A DNA stretch of 64,000 nucleotides. Origin: Dolomedes plantarius. Lineage: Eukaryota > Arthropoda > Arachnida > Araneae > Dolomedidae. Below are positions 1-9,699 of this stretch, in pieces. Both the position numbers and the translations under genes were made by a program. The DNA is taken from positions 68,207,214 through 68,271,213 of the forward strand of contig OU015497.1 in NCBI GenBank assembly GCA_907164885.2, given 5' to 3'. Below the pieces are notes generated by a model that was given only the letters and a program-made list of their open reading frames with translations, ran no database searches and had not been told where the DNA came from. How positions within the stretch are numbered: the stretch's first letter is position 1; each line of letters opens with the position of its first letter.

Positions 1-266
1 TATTTTTTAATTTGAAATTCAGTTGTTGTAGTTAAGGCTGCTATGTAATAACCTTATTACATTTGCTCACCTTAATGTTAACCTATGGAGAATATTTGTC
101 CAAGGATTGCAGGCTTGTGTCTTCGTTGCTTCAAATTTTAAAATTTTCATTTTGAAATTCTCTAAGTCATTCGCAGCAATGTCAAGAAATCTCGACTTTC
201 CTCCCCATAAAGACCACGCAGTTTTTGCTTTATTTTCTCTCTCCTCTCAAGGACCCCCCCCCCCCC
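1..266. other. AT-rich left flank of the foldback element
   Basis: No gene is recognisable here. The stretch ends in a run of 13 C (254-266) directly before the target-site duplication of the element that starts at 276. The short open frames have no recognisable similarity and look like chance. Confidence 0.5.
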
Positions 267-275
267 ATATAAATC
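267..275. repeat. 9-bp target-site duplication, left copy
   Basis: ATATAAATC stands directly before the left inverted arm (ACGTCTGTGAAGTTGG at 276) and is repeated exactly at 8101-8109, directly after the right arm ends in CCAACTTCACAGACGT. The exact match fixes both ends of the element at 276-8100. A 9-bp duplication is typical of foldback (FB/NOF, Rehavkus) and some Mutator-type elements. Confidence 0.88.
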
Positions 276-1282
276 ACGTCTGTGAAGTTGGCCCCCCGAC
301 ATTGAGATATCCAAATTTTGAAAACGGCATACGTTTGAGCGTCGTTTGAGCGCGTTTGAGCGCCAAAAATTTTCGTTTGAGCGCCATTTGTAAAAAAGTT
401 ATGGGCATTTCTTTTTTTGGCGGGAAAAACACCTAGCCCCCCCGACATTGAGATATTCAAATTTTGAGAACGGCATACGTTTGAGCGTCGTTTGAGCGCG
501 TTTGAGCGCCAAAAATTTTCGTTTGAGCGCCATTTGTAAAAAAGTTATGGGCATTTCTTTTTTTGGCGGGAAAAACACCTAGCCCCCCCGACATTGAGAT
601 ATTCAAATTTTGAGAACGGCATTCGTTTGAGCGTCGTTTGAGCGCGTTTGAGCGCCAAAAATTTTCGTTTGAGCGCCATTTGTAAAAAAGTTATGGGCAT
701 TTCTTTTTTTGGCGGGAAAAACACCTAGCCCCCCCGACATTGAGATATTCAAATTTTGAAAACGGCATTCGTTTGAGCGTCGTTTGAGCGCGTTTGAGCG
801 CCAAAAATTTTCGTTTGAGCGCCATTTGTAAAAAAGTTATGGGCATTTCTTTTTTTGGCGTTAAAAACACCTAGCCCCCCCGACATTGAGATATTCAAAT
901 TTTGAGAACGGCATTCGTTTGAGCGTCGTTTGAGCGTGTTTGAGCGCCAAAAATTTTCGCTATTTTCTTTGTATACAATGGGCGCTACATCAAGAAGTGA
1001 AGCTGATCAGTGTGTGAAGTGTTGTACCGAGTTATCCCCCCTCCCCAACTTTAAAAATAGAAGTGATGAAAAGAATGACATCCCCCCCCCCTTCTTTCCC
1101 AAGATTACCAACGCCCAACGGACACAGGTGTCAGCCGGTCTTAAAATAACAACCCCTCATATACAGTACCTTTTTTGGTTTGTACTTTTTTGTCTGTCAT
1201 GCCCACACTGTACATTCCCGTTTTTATGCAGAATTTTTTTTATAATAGAGAATGAAAAACGCTACCCAAGGACTTTTTAAAC
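276..1282 (+). repeat. Left inverted arm, five 146-bp tandem units
   Basis: The unit landmark GACATTGAGATAT recurs at 298, 444, 590, 736 and 882, an exact 146-bp period. Each unit has a C-tract, then GTTTGAGCGTCGTTTGAGCG, a second GTTTGAGCGCC block, and a TTTTTTTGGCGGGAAAAAC block. After the fifth unit, 960-1282 is a single-copy inner part that is repeated inverted at 6827-7140. It contains an open frame from 978 starting MGATSRSEADQCVKCC, preserved in both arms but with different poly-C lengths. Confidence 0.9.
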
Positions 1283-1625
1283 CTTCAAATTCCAATAAAT
1301 ACATCAAGAAAAAAATAGAAGCAGAAAAATTAGGGCAAGAATTCTGTCAGCTGTAAATGATTTTCAACTATGTTAAACAATTGCTTGATGCAATTTTATA
1401 ATTTGAGTTTTTATAATTTTCTAACACTGTAACACAGTTATTGTAAATGTGGTAAATGCAAAGATTATTTTAACGAGGAAGGATATGTCAAACTGTTTTC
1501 TAGACCAGCGGTTCTCAACCTGGGGGGTGCGCCCCCCTAGGGGGGGGGTAGAAGAATTTCAAGGGAGGCTTGAGTTAAAAAAATAAATAAAAAGTAAAAC
1601 TAACTGTTATTTACTGTATTCAATT

Positions 1626-2316
1626 TTGTGGTCACAATGTAACCGTAGCGTATTTTCGACATTCAACTGTCTGAACATGAAGCTACAATGTCAGAAAAAA
1701 ATTCTGAAGACTTATGATGCAGTTAAGGGTTTCGCAAAGAATATAGCTCTTTGGCAACGCCGTCTTCAGAGTTCAGAGCCAAATTTTTCATCCTCTCCAA
1801 GATTGAACGACCTCCTCGATGATAAAAAAAAAAAATCCCCCATTGCAACAGATAAATGTATTGAAGGACCTTATATCATTATGCATTTAGTAGGTAGCAT
1901 TGCAAAATGAAATTGCAGACTATTTTCCAGATATTAGTTCACAGAATCGGGAGTTTAAGTTAACAAGAGATCCTTTTAAAATCGACGTGGATGTACTTTC
2001 TGATAATATTCAGGAACAAGCTTTCGACCTAAAATGTGATTCTCAAGCAAACGCGGAATTCGAAAACATGGATGTTGAAAATTTTTGGTTACGCTATTTT
2101 CCTGTTTACCCAGAAGTTGCTTTGGAAGCTTTGAGGTTGTTAGTGCAGTTTTCATCCACATATCTCTGTGAATCTGGATTTTCAGCATTAGCATACATAA
2201 AGTCAAAATATCGAGCAAAGCTGGACGTTGAAAGAGACCTGAGGTGTGCTTTGTCACAGTTACAACCTAATATTCAAAAACTTGTCAATGATAAACAATG
2301 CCAGACCTCTTATTAA
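1626..2316 (+). pseudogene. hAT transposase, decayed C-terminal part
   Basis: Two overlapping frames (1626-1910 and 1900-2316) are joined by a frameshift near 1905. The first has the helical segment FAKNIALWQRRLQSS. The second has FENFWLRYFP-like text and the hAT dimerisation block FSSTYLCESGFSALAYIKSK, then a Q-Q-P-N-I-Q-K-L-V tail as in ZBED5/SCAND3-like hAT proteins. The N-terminal BED finger and the first catalytic region are missing, so no active enzyme is made. It reads in the same direction as the hAT left end. Confidence 0.85.
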
Positions 2317-3311
2317 TGTTTTGAAAGTGACTGGTATTACATTCCAAACTCACCTAGATCCTTGATTACTTCAAATATATTTGATCTGTATTTAATTCTT
2401 TGATTTCCTATGTTCTAATAACAATACTATGTTCCAAATTAAGATATGTGTAGTAATATTAAATTTTGTGTATGAAATTATCTATTCTATATTTTCATTT
2501 AATAACCAGCTTCAGTTTCAAATTTCGATTGTACTACTTGTATTGACCACATATCGCTCATTCCTTTCAACAACATCATACCTCAAAAATCGGTGATTTT
2601 TAGTTATGCTTGTTTTCAGAATGCTCTGAAAGAGTATTAGCTACAGGTAGTAATTTTTTTCCTTGTATATTGATAAAACTATTTTGCATTTTACATCTAG
2701 CAAATTTTATCGCTCTCCGATTTGTAAGTAAAATTTTTTGGATTGCCTCACCAAATTACTGGGCAATCCTCAATGCCGAATTATTATATCATAATCTTTG
2801 AGCATATTTGTTTTTTACTTTTTAAAACTCAAACTGGTGAGGGGAGTTTGCAAAACCTTCCCCGGTAACCTACGCCTTTCAACACCGCCCCCTTTTGCGT
2901 CCAGCTGTATTATAACTTCTCTCTTCTCCCGAATTCCACTGAGCAGACACGGTATGGGTGTCCACCCCGTTTCGTCGACACTAAATTTTCTCCCCCCCCC
3001 CCTTTTTCCCGTTCAAGTTTCCCTTTCGGTATGCACGGGTCTAGAAATCATCACAAAAACTCACAGAAACGCATCTGGTTCAGCGGCAAACCTCTTCCCA
3101 GACGGTCAGCGACAATCAAAGTTACGATACCGCTTTGTAATGGGAGCAGAAATGCGTGTTCACACTCCAAACATAAAGATGTCAGATAAGGGGGTGGCCC
3201 ACTGGTCGCCCAAACAAAAGCAACCCCTCTCACCCCCGGGGAGATGACACAAGCTTGGGCTATCCAGACAGAAATGTAAACAAACAGGAGCTATCACCAA
3301 TTCTTCTACAC
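2317..3311. other. hAT interior without recognisable gene
   Basis: This is non-coding DNA inside the hAT element. From about 2830 to 3300 the base composition becomes much more GC-rich, with a C-tract near 2995, so that part may be another captured or inserted fragment. I do not recognise it. The open frame at 2798-3247 has no family features. Confidence 0.45.
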
Positions 3312-3587
3312 CAGGGGTGTCAAACTCAAAGGCTAACTTGGGCCAAACAAACAAGGTTTAACTATAGGTGGGCCGCAAAAAAATCAATATTAATAGAAAC
3401 GTAGGTTTATTTACCTAATTACAGTATATTCAACATAAATATACACATTTTGTTTAATAATAGCAAAAAAAGAGTATAATTAAAAAACATTTAGCGAATT
3501 CTTCCTGTCTTATTATAATTCTGCGTCGGTTATTTCATTATATATTATTGTGTACCAATATATTGGCCGGACCGCAAAAATGTTCGT
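3312..3587 (+). mobile_element. Left end of a second hAT-like element, truncated
   Basis: CAGGGGTGTCAAACTC at 3312, followed by GGCC and GGGCCGC motifs, resembles the terminus of a widespread hAT family whose ends read CAGGGGTGTCAAACT. A matching right terminus is not present. Sequence related to its interior (GGCCGGACCGCAAAAATG, about 3563) runs into the mariner relic at about 3588, so the right end is lost. Confidence 0.4.
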
Positions 3588-4021
3588 CCATTGGACTTTG
3601 CATGCATGTGCTTACTTAAACGAGGAGCTTTCACACCGATCGGTGGGGCGTGCGAGTGACAGTGATTCACCCTTAATCACATGGCCACCAAGATCCCCGG
3701 ACCTCACGCCATGCGATTTCTTTTATGGGGTTTCTTCAAAGACACTATTTATGCACTACTGATGCCGAAAATACTGAAAGAACTTCAAGAACGCATTTGT
3801 GCAGTGTTAGGAACTATTGACTACAAAATGTGTGGTACGAACTTGATTACAGATTAGATGCTTGTCGTGTAACAAAAGGGTCACACATCGAACATTTGTA
3901 ACTGAAAATAAAACTTGGTATATTTTTCTCTAATTTCGTGTATCACTTATTGTAATATGTGTAATAGTTTCGAAAATATAAAATATTTAAAATCTGGTCA
4001 TTCATTTGTGCTAACCCTGTA
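3588..4021 (+). pseudogene. Mariner-type transposase, C-terminal relic with 3' terminus
   Basis: The frame contains SDSPLITWPPRSPDLTPCDF, the block around the third catalytic acidic residue in arthropod mariner/IS630-type transposases, followed by a shifted LKELQERI-like helix. The sequence ends in GTGCTAACCCTGTA, a mariner-like 3' terminus next to TA. The first two catalytic blocks and the 5' end are absent. Confidence 0.72.
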
Positions 4022-4513
4022 TATATGGTTAAATTACAAATAAAAAATTAAGGTTTTTAAATGATATGGAATGCGCATGGAGTATTTTTAAAAATGTCAG
4101 TATTTTTTAAAAAAATTTGAAACATATAGGTATTATTCTTCAAAAAAATCTTTGTTTTGAGTTCTCTCCTGAAAAATCTTGTTTTTCGAGATATGACGTT
4201 GTTGAAAGGAGTAAGCGATATGGTGATGGTGGGGGGGGGGGGGAGCGTGACCTCACATCAGTGTTCAAAGGGGGGCACAGAGCCTGAAAGGTTGAGAACC
4301 CCTGTTCTAGACCATAAATGTAGTGCAATTGACGTCTAGTTAACTCTAACTCTTCTAAACACTATAAAAAGGTCGGTAAGTTTATTCCAATATTCTGTTG
4401 AATACATTTCATTTCTTATATCGACTATTTTTATTTAGTAACTGATTGCACTCATTTAGTTATGTTATAAAATATTTGACCAGAAATCTTATGGTATATT
4501 TTGGGTTTTAATA

Positions 4514-5812
4514 CACTGGTTATCAAAAATTAAGGAAAAGTCACAAAAATACCGATTACTCAAAAAGTTTCGCGTGGAATTTAATGAAACTTATATACAT
4601 TATACAACACATAAGTAGGTATAAAATAGCATAAAAAGAAATCGCCAGGCAATTATGGTGTTGCAGAAACTAGCATGTGCATAGAAAGAACATATCGGAC
4701 GTATCAGTTTGGTATAGGAAAAGTACCTTTAATATGGTGTATTATCCCCCCGAGAAGCAATACAGCACATACAGCGATGTGTGAAGCTGTCAATTATGCG
4801 GTCTATGAGTTCGGTAGGAAGCGAGAGCCATTGCTCGTGCAAAGCAGTTGAAAGCGTGGCTAGGGTCCTAAGAGGAGGATTGAGAGCAGATATACGTCGT
4901 CCTTAAGCGTCCCAAACATGCTCGATAGGATTCAGGTCCGGTGATCGAGCTGGCCACTCCGTGCGCTGAATTGTTTCCTGCTCAAGATAAGCATCCACGA
5001 TGCGAGCCCTGTGCGGTCTCGCGTTATCGTCCTGTAGCACGAAAGCATCACCTATTGCCCGGGCATAAGGGCGCACATAAGCATCAAGGATGTCATCTCT
5101 ATAGGTGTGAGCATTCACATTTCCACGGGTAAAGACATGGAGGTCTGTGCCTCCACCCAAAAAGATACCACCCCAAACACAGACACTACCTGATCCGTAT
5201 GCATCTCTTTCACGGATATGTGATGGATGAAAACGAGTTCCAGGTTCTGTCCAAATTAAAATACGCCTACTATCGCTTTGGAGGCTAAACCTGGACTCAT
5301 CCGTAAAGCGAACAGCCGTCCATTGATCACGCGTCAAGTGGACATGTTGACGTGCCCACTGCAAATGTTCCCCCGCCTATGGCGGGACGTGAGCGGGGCG
5401 CAAATGACTGGTCGCCTCGCAAATTGACCACCTTCGTTAAGCTTTCTACATACGGTTGACGTTGATAACAACCTTCCGGAGCTTGCAGCGAGGGAGAATC
5501 TACAGACGGAGCTTGCAGACGGAGTTTCGGTTCTATTCCTTCGTGTGCATAATGACAAATATCGGTCATCGGCACTCGTCGTAGCTTATGGCCGTCCTTG
5601 GCTGAACCTCTTGAATGCGACATCCGTGGTTAGAAATTGTTAGAAAGTCTATGAACCTCAGACGGATTCACATTTAGCCGTCTGGCCGCTTCTGTCTGAC
5701 TTTGTCCTGCCTCTATTCTCCCAATAGCTCGCCATCGCATTTCTTCGGTCAAATGATGCCTGGAGGTCATTGTTACAATTTGGGTATGCCAATTGTCCAA
5801 TTCGGCGTCAAT
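4514..5812 (-). mobile_element. Tc1-like element copy A, 5' truncated
   Basis: The 3' terminus is CACTGGTTATCAAAAATTAA next to TA (4512-4513), the same terminus as at 21032 and 25280. The transposase is on the minus strand. The similarity to copy B runs to just upstream of the transposase ATG (about 5808-5812) and then stops. The other inverted terminus is missing, and the sequence passes directly into the protease-like gene. A deletion therefore joined the two and may also have removed part of that gene. Confidence 0.85.
4729..5770 (-). pseudogene. Tc1-like transposase (DD34E), copy A
   Basis: The start is ATG at 5770-5768 with helix-turn-helix text HHLTEEMRWRAIGRIEAGQS. The catalytic blocks are [20 protein letters not shown] and SPDLNPIEHVWD. 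I count 34 residues between the second Asp and the Glu, so it is DD34E. The first half is frameshifted around 5330-5640. A stop after WDA at 4903 (a Leu codon in copy C) separates the last 57 codons, which end in NTPY-stop at 4729. All catalytic residues are present, but no single frame encodes the enzyme. Confidence 0.88.
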
Positions 5813-6665
5813 GAAATTAATTAAAAATGGCAATTTATGCCAGCCACAAGAAATTTGTGGAGAAGTCATTTCAATAAAAAACACATGTCCTTTCGATTCC
5901 ATTCTGCAGAGTTTAAGTACAGCGATAACGGAATTTAAAGATTACATTAATTACGCAAAATGTTCTTCAAATTCCGTTTTGCAGTTAGCTCTAAAACTTC
6001 TGGCTGACAAAAACTTGACCGCATTTTATAAAAGCAGAGCTATATTTTTAAAATCCATGTATCCCAAATCAGAATCTCCAGTCCTTCCAAATCTTTCTTT
6101 TGTAGACGCAACTGATAATATAATCAATTTTTTGGAAAAAACACTTAAGGACGCACCCAGCGTCACTCTTGTTAAAATCTGCAATAAGTGCAGTGCAACA
6201 AAAATACAAGTTTTGCCCGTCCTGCGTGTCAACAGAGAACGAATTATGGCAGATGGCGTAAAATCATTACAAACTGCAATTTCTGAACAGTTCGATTCTA
6301 CCTATATGTGCAAGAAGCCAAACTGCAACAACGGCATTCAAGCCGTAAAACGGACTTTCGGCCACCATTTATTCGTTGAACTCGATTTCTTAGATTCGAC
6401 AAATCGTTTGTTGCAAGAAAAAATTACTAAAAATCAAGTGTGTGACTTGACAAAACTTTTGGATTTTCCGGTCGAACTGAAATTAGAAAATTCCCTACAT
6501 CTTTTAGGTGCAGTTATTGCTTACCAGTCAAATCACTATATAGCGTACTGCCATCGAACGAGTGGGACTTGGCAAAAATACAACGATTTGGAGAACAAAG
6601 TTATTAATATTAAGGAAGATTTATTCGTTAATCCACACGCGGTCCTATATTTACTATCAGCTTAA
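5811..6665 (+). CDS. Ubiquitin-specific-protease-like (peptidase C19) protein
   Basis: This is an uninterrupted frame of 284 codons from ATG 5811. Residue 26 is the candidate nucleophile in KNTCPFDSILQSL, the Cys box of ubiquitin-specific proteases. Near the end, SNHYIAYCHR then TWQKYND supply the candidate His (residue 242) and Asp (259) in the usual HY-AY / W-YND layout. Between them lie CNKCSATK and CKKPNCNNG, which could be the zinc-binding fingers. About 280 residues is short for a full protease domain. It lies inside the foldback element and is the only intact gene there. It abuts the truncated Tc1 copy, so the true start may be lost. Related USP-like frames could belong to this transposon lineage or be a captured host gene. 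Function as a deubiquitinase is inferred from the motifs only. Confidence 0.68.
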   Translation: MKLIKNGNLCQPQEICGEVISIKNTCPFDSILQSLSTAITEFKDYINYAKCSSNSVLQLALKLLADKNLTAFYKSRAIFLKSMYPKSESPVLPNLSFVDATDNIINFLEKTLKDAPSVTLVKICNKCSATKIQVLPVLRVNRERIMADGVKSLQTAISEQFDSTYMCKKPNCNNGIQAVKRTFGHHLFVELDFLDSTNRLLQEKITKNQVCDLTKLLDFPVELKLENSLHLLGAVIAYQSNHYIAYCHRTSGTWQKYNDLENKVINIKEDLFVNPHAVLYLLSA

Positions 6666-6826
6666 TCTTAAAATTGGAACCATTTTAACGATCAACTAAC
6701 TATTGGAACCTTTTGTTTTTAATTACCTGACTTCAGTGTGGAATATTATAATTACCATATTTAGCTTTTTACGATAATTGATAATTTTGTACATATTTTG
6801 AATGTCACAGCAATCTCGGGTTTATG

Positions 6827-8100
6827 TTTAAAAAGTCCTCGGGTAGCGTTTTTCATTCTCTATGAAAAAAAATTCTGTACAAAAACGGGAATGCACAGTG
6901 TGGGCATGACAGACAAAAAAGTACAAACCAAAAAAGGTACAGTTTATGAGGGGTTGTTATTTTAAGACCGGCTGACACCTGTGTCCGTTGGGCGTTGGTA
7001 ATCTTGGGAAAGAAGGGGGGGGTGTCATTCTTTTCATCACTTCTATTTTTAAAGTTGGGGGGGGATAACTCGGTACAACACTTCACACACTGATCACCTT
7101 CACTTCTTGATGTAGCGCCCATTGTATACAAAGAAAATAGCGAAAATTTTTGGCGCTCAAACACGCTCAAACGACGCTCAAACGAATGCCGTTCTCAAAA
7201 TTTGAATATCTCAATGTCGGGGGGGCTAGGTGTTTTTCCCGCCAAAAAAAGAAATGCCCATAACTTTTTTACAAATGGCGCTCAAACGAAAATTTTTGGC
7301 GCTCAAACGCGCTCAAACGACGCTCAAACGAATGCCGTTCTCAAAATTTGAATATCTCAATGTCGGGGGGGCTAGGTGTTTTTCCCGCCAAAAAAAGAAA
7401 TGCCCATAACTTTTTTACAAATGGCGCTCAAACGAAAATTTTTGGCGCTCAAACGCGCTCAAACGACGCTCAAACGTATGCCGTTCTCAAAATTTGAATA
7501 TCTCAATGTCGGGGGGGGGGGCTAGGTGTTTTTCCCGCCAAAAAAAGAAATGCCCATAACTTTTTTACAAATGGCGCTCAAACGAAAATTTTTGGCGCTC
7601 AAACGCGCTCAAACGACGCTCAAACGAATGCCGTTCTCAAAATTTGAATATCTCAATGTCGGGGGGGCTAGGTGTTTTTCCCGCCAAAAAAAGAAATGCC
7701 CATAACTTTTTTACAAATGGCGCTCAAACGAAAATTTTTGGCGCTCAAACGCGCTCAAACGACGCTCAAACGAATGCCGTTCTCAAAATTTGAATATCTC
7801 AATGTCGGGGGGGCTAGGTGTTTTTCCCGCCAAAAAAAGAAATGCCCATAACTTTTTTACAAATGGCGCTCAAACGAAAATTTTTGGCGCTCAAACGCGC
7901 TCAAACGACGCTCAAACGAATGCCGTTCTCAAAATTTGAATATCTCAATGTCGGGGGGGCTAGGTGTTTTTCCCGCCAAAAAAAGAAATGCCCATAACTT
8001 TTTTACAAATGGCGCTCAAACGCGCTCAAACGACGCTCAAACGTATGCCGTTTTCAAAATTTGGATATCTCAATGTCGGGGGGGCCAACTTCACAGACGT
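6827..8100 (-). repeat. Right inverted arm, seven tandem units
   Basis: The arm is the reverse complement of the left arm. The unit landmark recurs at 7216, 7362, 7508, 7658, 7804, 7950 and 8075. The spacing is 146 bp, except 150 where a G-tract is expanded and 125 for the outermost unit, which lacks about 21 bp. There are two more units than in the left arm. The inner single-copy part starts at 6827 with GTTTAAAAAGTCCTCGGGTA. Confidence 0.9.
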
Positions 8101-8109
8101 ATATAAATC
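8101..8109. repeat. 9-bp target-site duplication, right copy
   Basis: ATATAAATC follows the right arm directly and is identical to 267-275. Confidence 0.88.
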
Positions 8110-8240
8110 CTCTATATTTTTTATTACTGTAACTTCAGGGTGCGACAGAGTGGACTAACACATTTATGAAAGTCACTGTTAAGGAAATGAAGGAGGTACA
8201 GCAACAGTTCGGGATGATTTTCTATTTGCCAGTAGACACC

Positions 8241-8531
8241 ATGAGTTGGTCCACTGAACATCGAGGTTTCATTATAGAGGCATTCTTTAAAAACATCGTA
8301 TCTGAAGCTGCGGCTCAGGGGGCATGTAGGACGCACTTCGGGCTCTATACAACTGATGCCGTTCCTGATCGAAAGGTAATCCTGCGATCGGTTTCAAACG
8401 TGATAGCAAGCGGATCTGCATTACCAAAGAAACCAATTGGCCGTCATTGGAATATCGGAATGCCTGAAAATGCTCAACGAGTCCGCGAATCTGTGGTGTT
8501 CCATGGTGTACACTTTCCGCTTGCATTTTAG
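8241..8531 (+). pseudogene. Mariner-type transposase, N-terminal domain only
   Basis: The frame from ATG 8241 reads MSWSTEHRGFIIEAFFKN, then THFGLYTTDAVPDRKVILR and PENAQRVRES. This is the DNA-binding helix-turn-helix (DUF4817-type) domain at the start of a mariner-like transposase family abundant in arthropods. It stops at 8531, 15 bp before the next transposon. The catalytic half is absent here. Catalytic and C-terminal pieces of the same kind of transposase appear at 17.1 kb and 13.6 kb. It is a relic with no independent function. Confidence 0.78.
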
Positions 8532-8559
8532 AAAGATTTTAATTACAGTGGTCGACAAG

Positions 8560-9699
8560 GTTTTTTTCACAAGAAATATGAATAGTGAATCTAATGCATT
8601 TTTTCATCCTGAATTCAGATATGTAGTCAGAATATTTTCCCATCAGACATAGTTTTTCTGTGAAAGCTACTTTTCAAAATTTGATTTTAGCGTTTTCTTT
8701 GACCTGTCATAGGAAACTTTACCACATATGTAGCGATTTTACCCAACCTGCATTTAAGGAAATTATTTGCAATATCATGCTGAAGCACCATAAAATAAGA
8801 CTGTGCAGGTTTATTCATGTTTGGACATGCTCAGGCCTATTAATCTGGCATTGTCATGTGTCAGTATTGAGCTGACTGTGAGTTTTTTCACTAGTAAAAT
8901 GTAAACAATAGAAATAAACAAAATTTAAAATTCAAGCATAGACTGCTAAATCACTATAACATAAAACATATCCTGCAAAGAAAACATTTTCAATAGAGGA
9001 TAGCGCAGAAGCTTCATATCCCCATAATGAAAAAAACAAATAAATAATCCAACAGAGATAGATAAAAATAATACGAAAATAGACAAAAAACAAACAGAAA
9101 TCAAGCACTCTGGGCATCCATGCACCAACGGCAAGATTCTGTATAAGTGCCGGAACGGAACCATAAAACAACAGAGGTAACCGACAGGTCTCGTCATCAG
9201 GGAGCCTAACCATGTCAGTTACCTCAAGGGGAACTTTCTGAATAGGATGTAGGTAAGCCCAAAAGACACCCCAACCTTCAAGGCCCCGAGTCCCCCAAGG
9301 AAGCAATAAGTCAAGAAGAAAATGAAAAGACAAACACAACTTACAGTATGGGCTCAACGCACCTTACATGCAAGCACACAAAAATCTTAATGCAAAGTAA
9401 AAAATGCGTACACCCCCCAATTCCGTAAGTGATGGTTATGGCGAAACAGCAGCCAATTCTATCCTAAAAATTACGTCATTGTAAAATTACTATAGCTCCA
9501 ACCCCATCTCAGCTTAACGAAATGAAAACACAAATACTATTCGTGCCATCGAAGAGAGAAAGTCGAGAAAAAAGTTTGTTTTTCGATGTGAGATGTACGC
9601 ATTTTTTTTTGGTTCATACTTCGAATTGAATCAAAGTGGAATAATAGAAGGATAGAATAGAATTGTGTATGTTGTGTTTCAATGCTTTGTTTTTTCATC
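8560..9699. other. Left non-coding part of the TTA-flanked transposon
   Basis: No recognisable gene. A minus-strand open frame at 8932-9357 (141 codons, hydrophobic in its second half) has no known motif and could be chance or a degraded segment. A GC-richer block at about 9100-9310 stands out from the AT-rich surroundings. Confidence 0.4.

Larger units (their letters stand above)
1506..4304 (+). mobile_element. hAT transposon inserted in the foldback element
   Basis: The ends are CAGCGGTTCTCAACC (1506) and GGTTGAGAACCCCTG (ending 4304), imperfect inverted copies of the CAG-GGTTCTCAACC terminus common in hAT elements. The flanks are an exact 8-bp duplication TTCTAGAC (1498-1505 and 4305-4312), the expected hAT footprint. 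A decayed transposase lies near the left end. The middle and right carry a further hAT-like end (3312) and a mariner relic (3588-4021), so the element was itself a target. About 0.5 kb is left after the inner relics, ending in a G-tract at 4230. Confidence 0.88.
276..8100. mobile_element. Foldback-type DNA transposon with tandem-repeat arms
   Basis: The element is bounded by inverted arms of 1007 bp (276-1282) and 1274 bp (6827-8100) and by an exact 9-bp duplication. Each arm consists mainly of 146-bp tandem units rich in GTTTGAGCGC, plus a non-repeated inner part of about 330 bp. This is the architecture of Drosophila FB/NOF and of Rehavkus elements (Mutator-related), known for 9-bp duplications and repeat-built arms. 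The class assignment rests on structure only, because no transposase of that family is visible. The element's own interior is 1283-1505, 4313-4511 and about 5812-6826. The rest is two nested insertions, a hAT at 1506-4304 and a Tc1 at 4514-5812. The only gene native to it is the protease-like frame at 5811-6665. Confidence 0.82.

Noticed and set aside
276..1282. Foldback arm read as a simple satellite locus
   Set aside because: An inverted partner at 6827-8100 and identical 9-bp flanks show that it is part of a transposon.
3051..3354. Minus-strand open frames 3051-3233 and 3160-3354
   Set aside because: They overlap each other and a plus-strand frame in GC-rich DNA, with no recognisable domain.
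8932..9357. Hydrophobic 141-codon minus frame as a membrane protein
   Set aside because: It lies inside a transposon, opposite to its gene, and its hydrophobic part comes from AT-rich codons. No family motif is seen.
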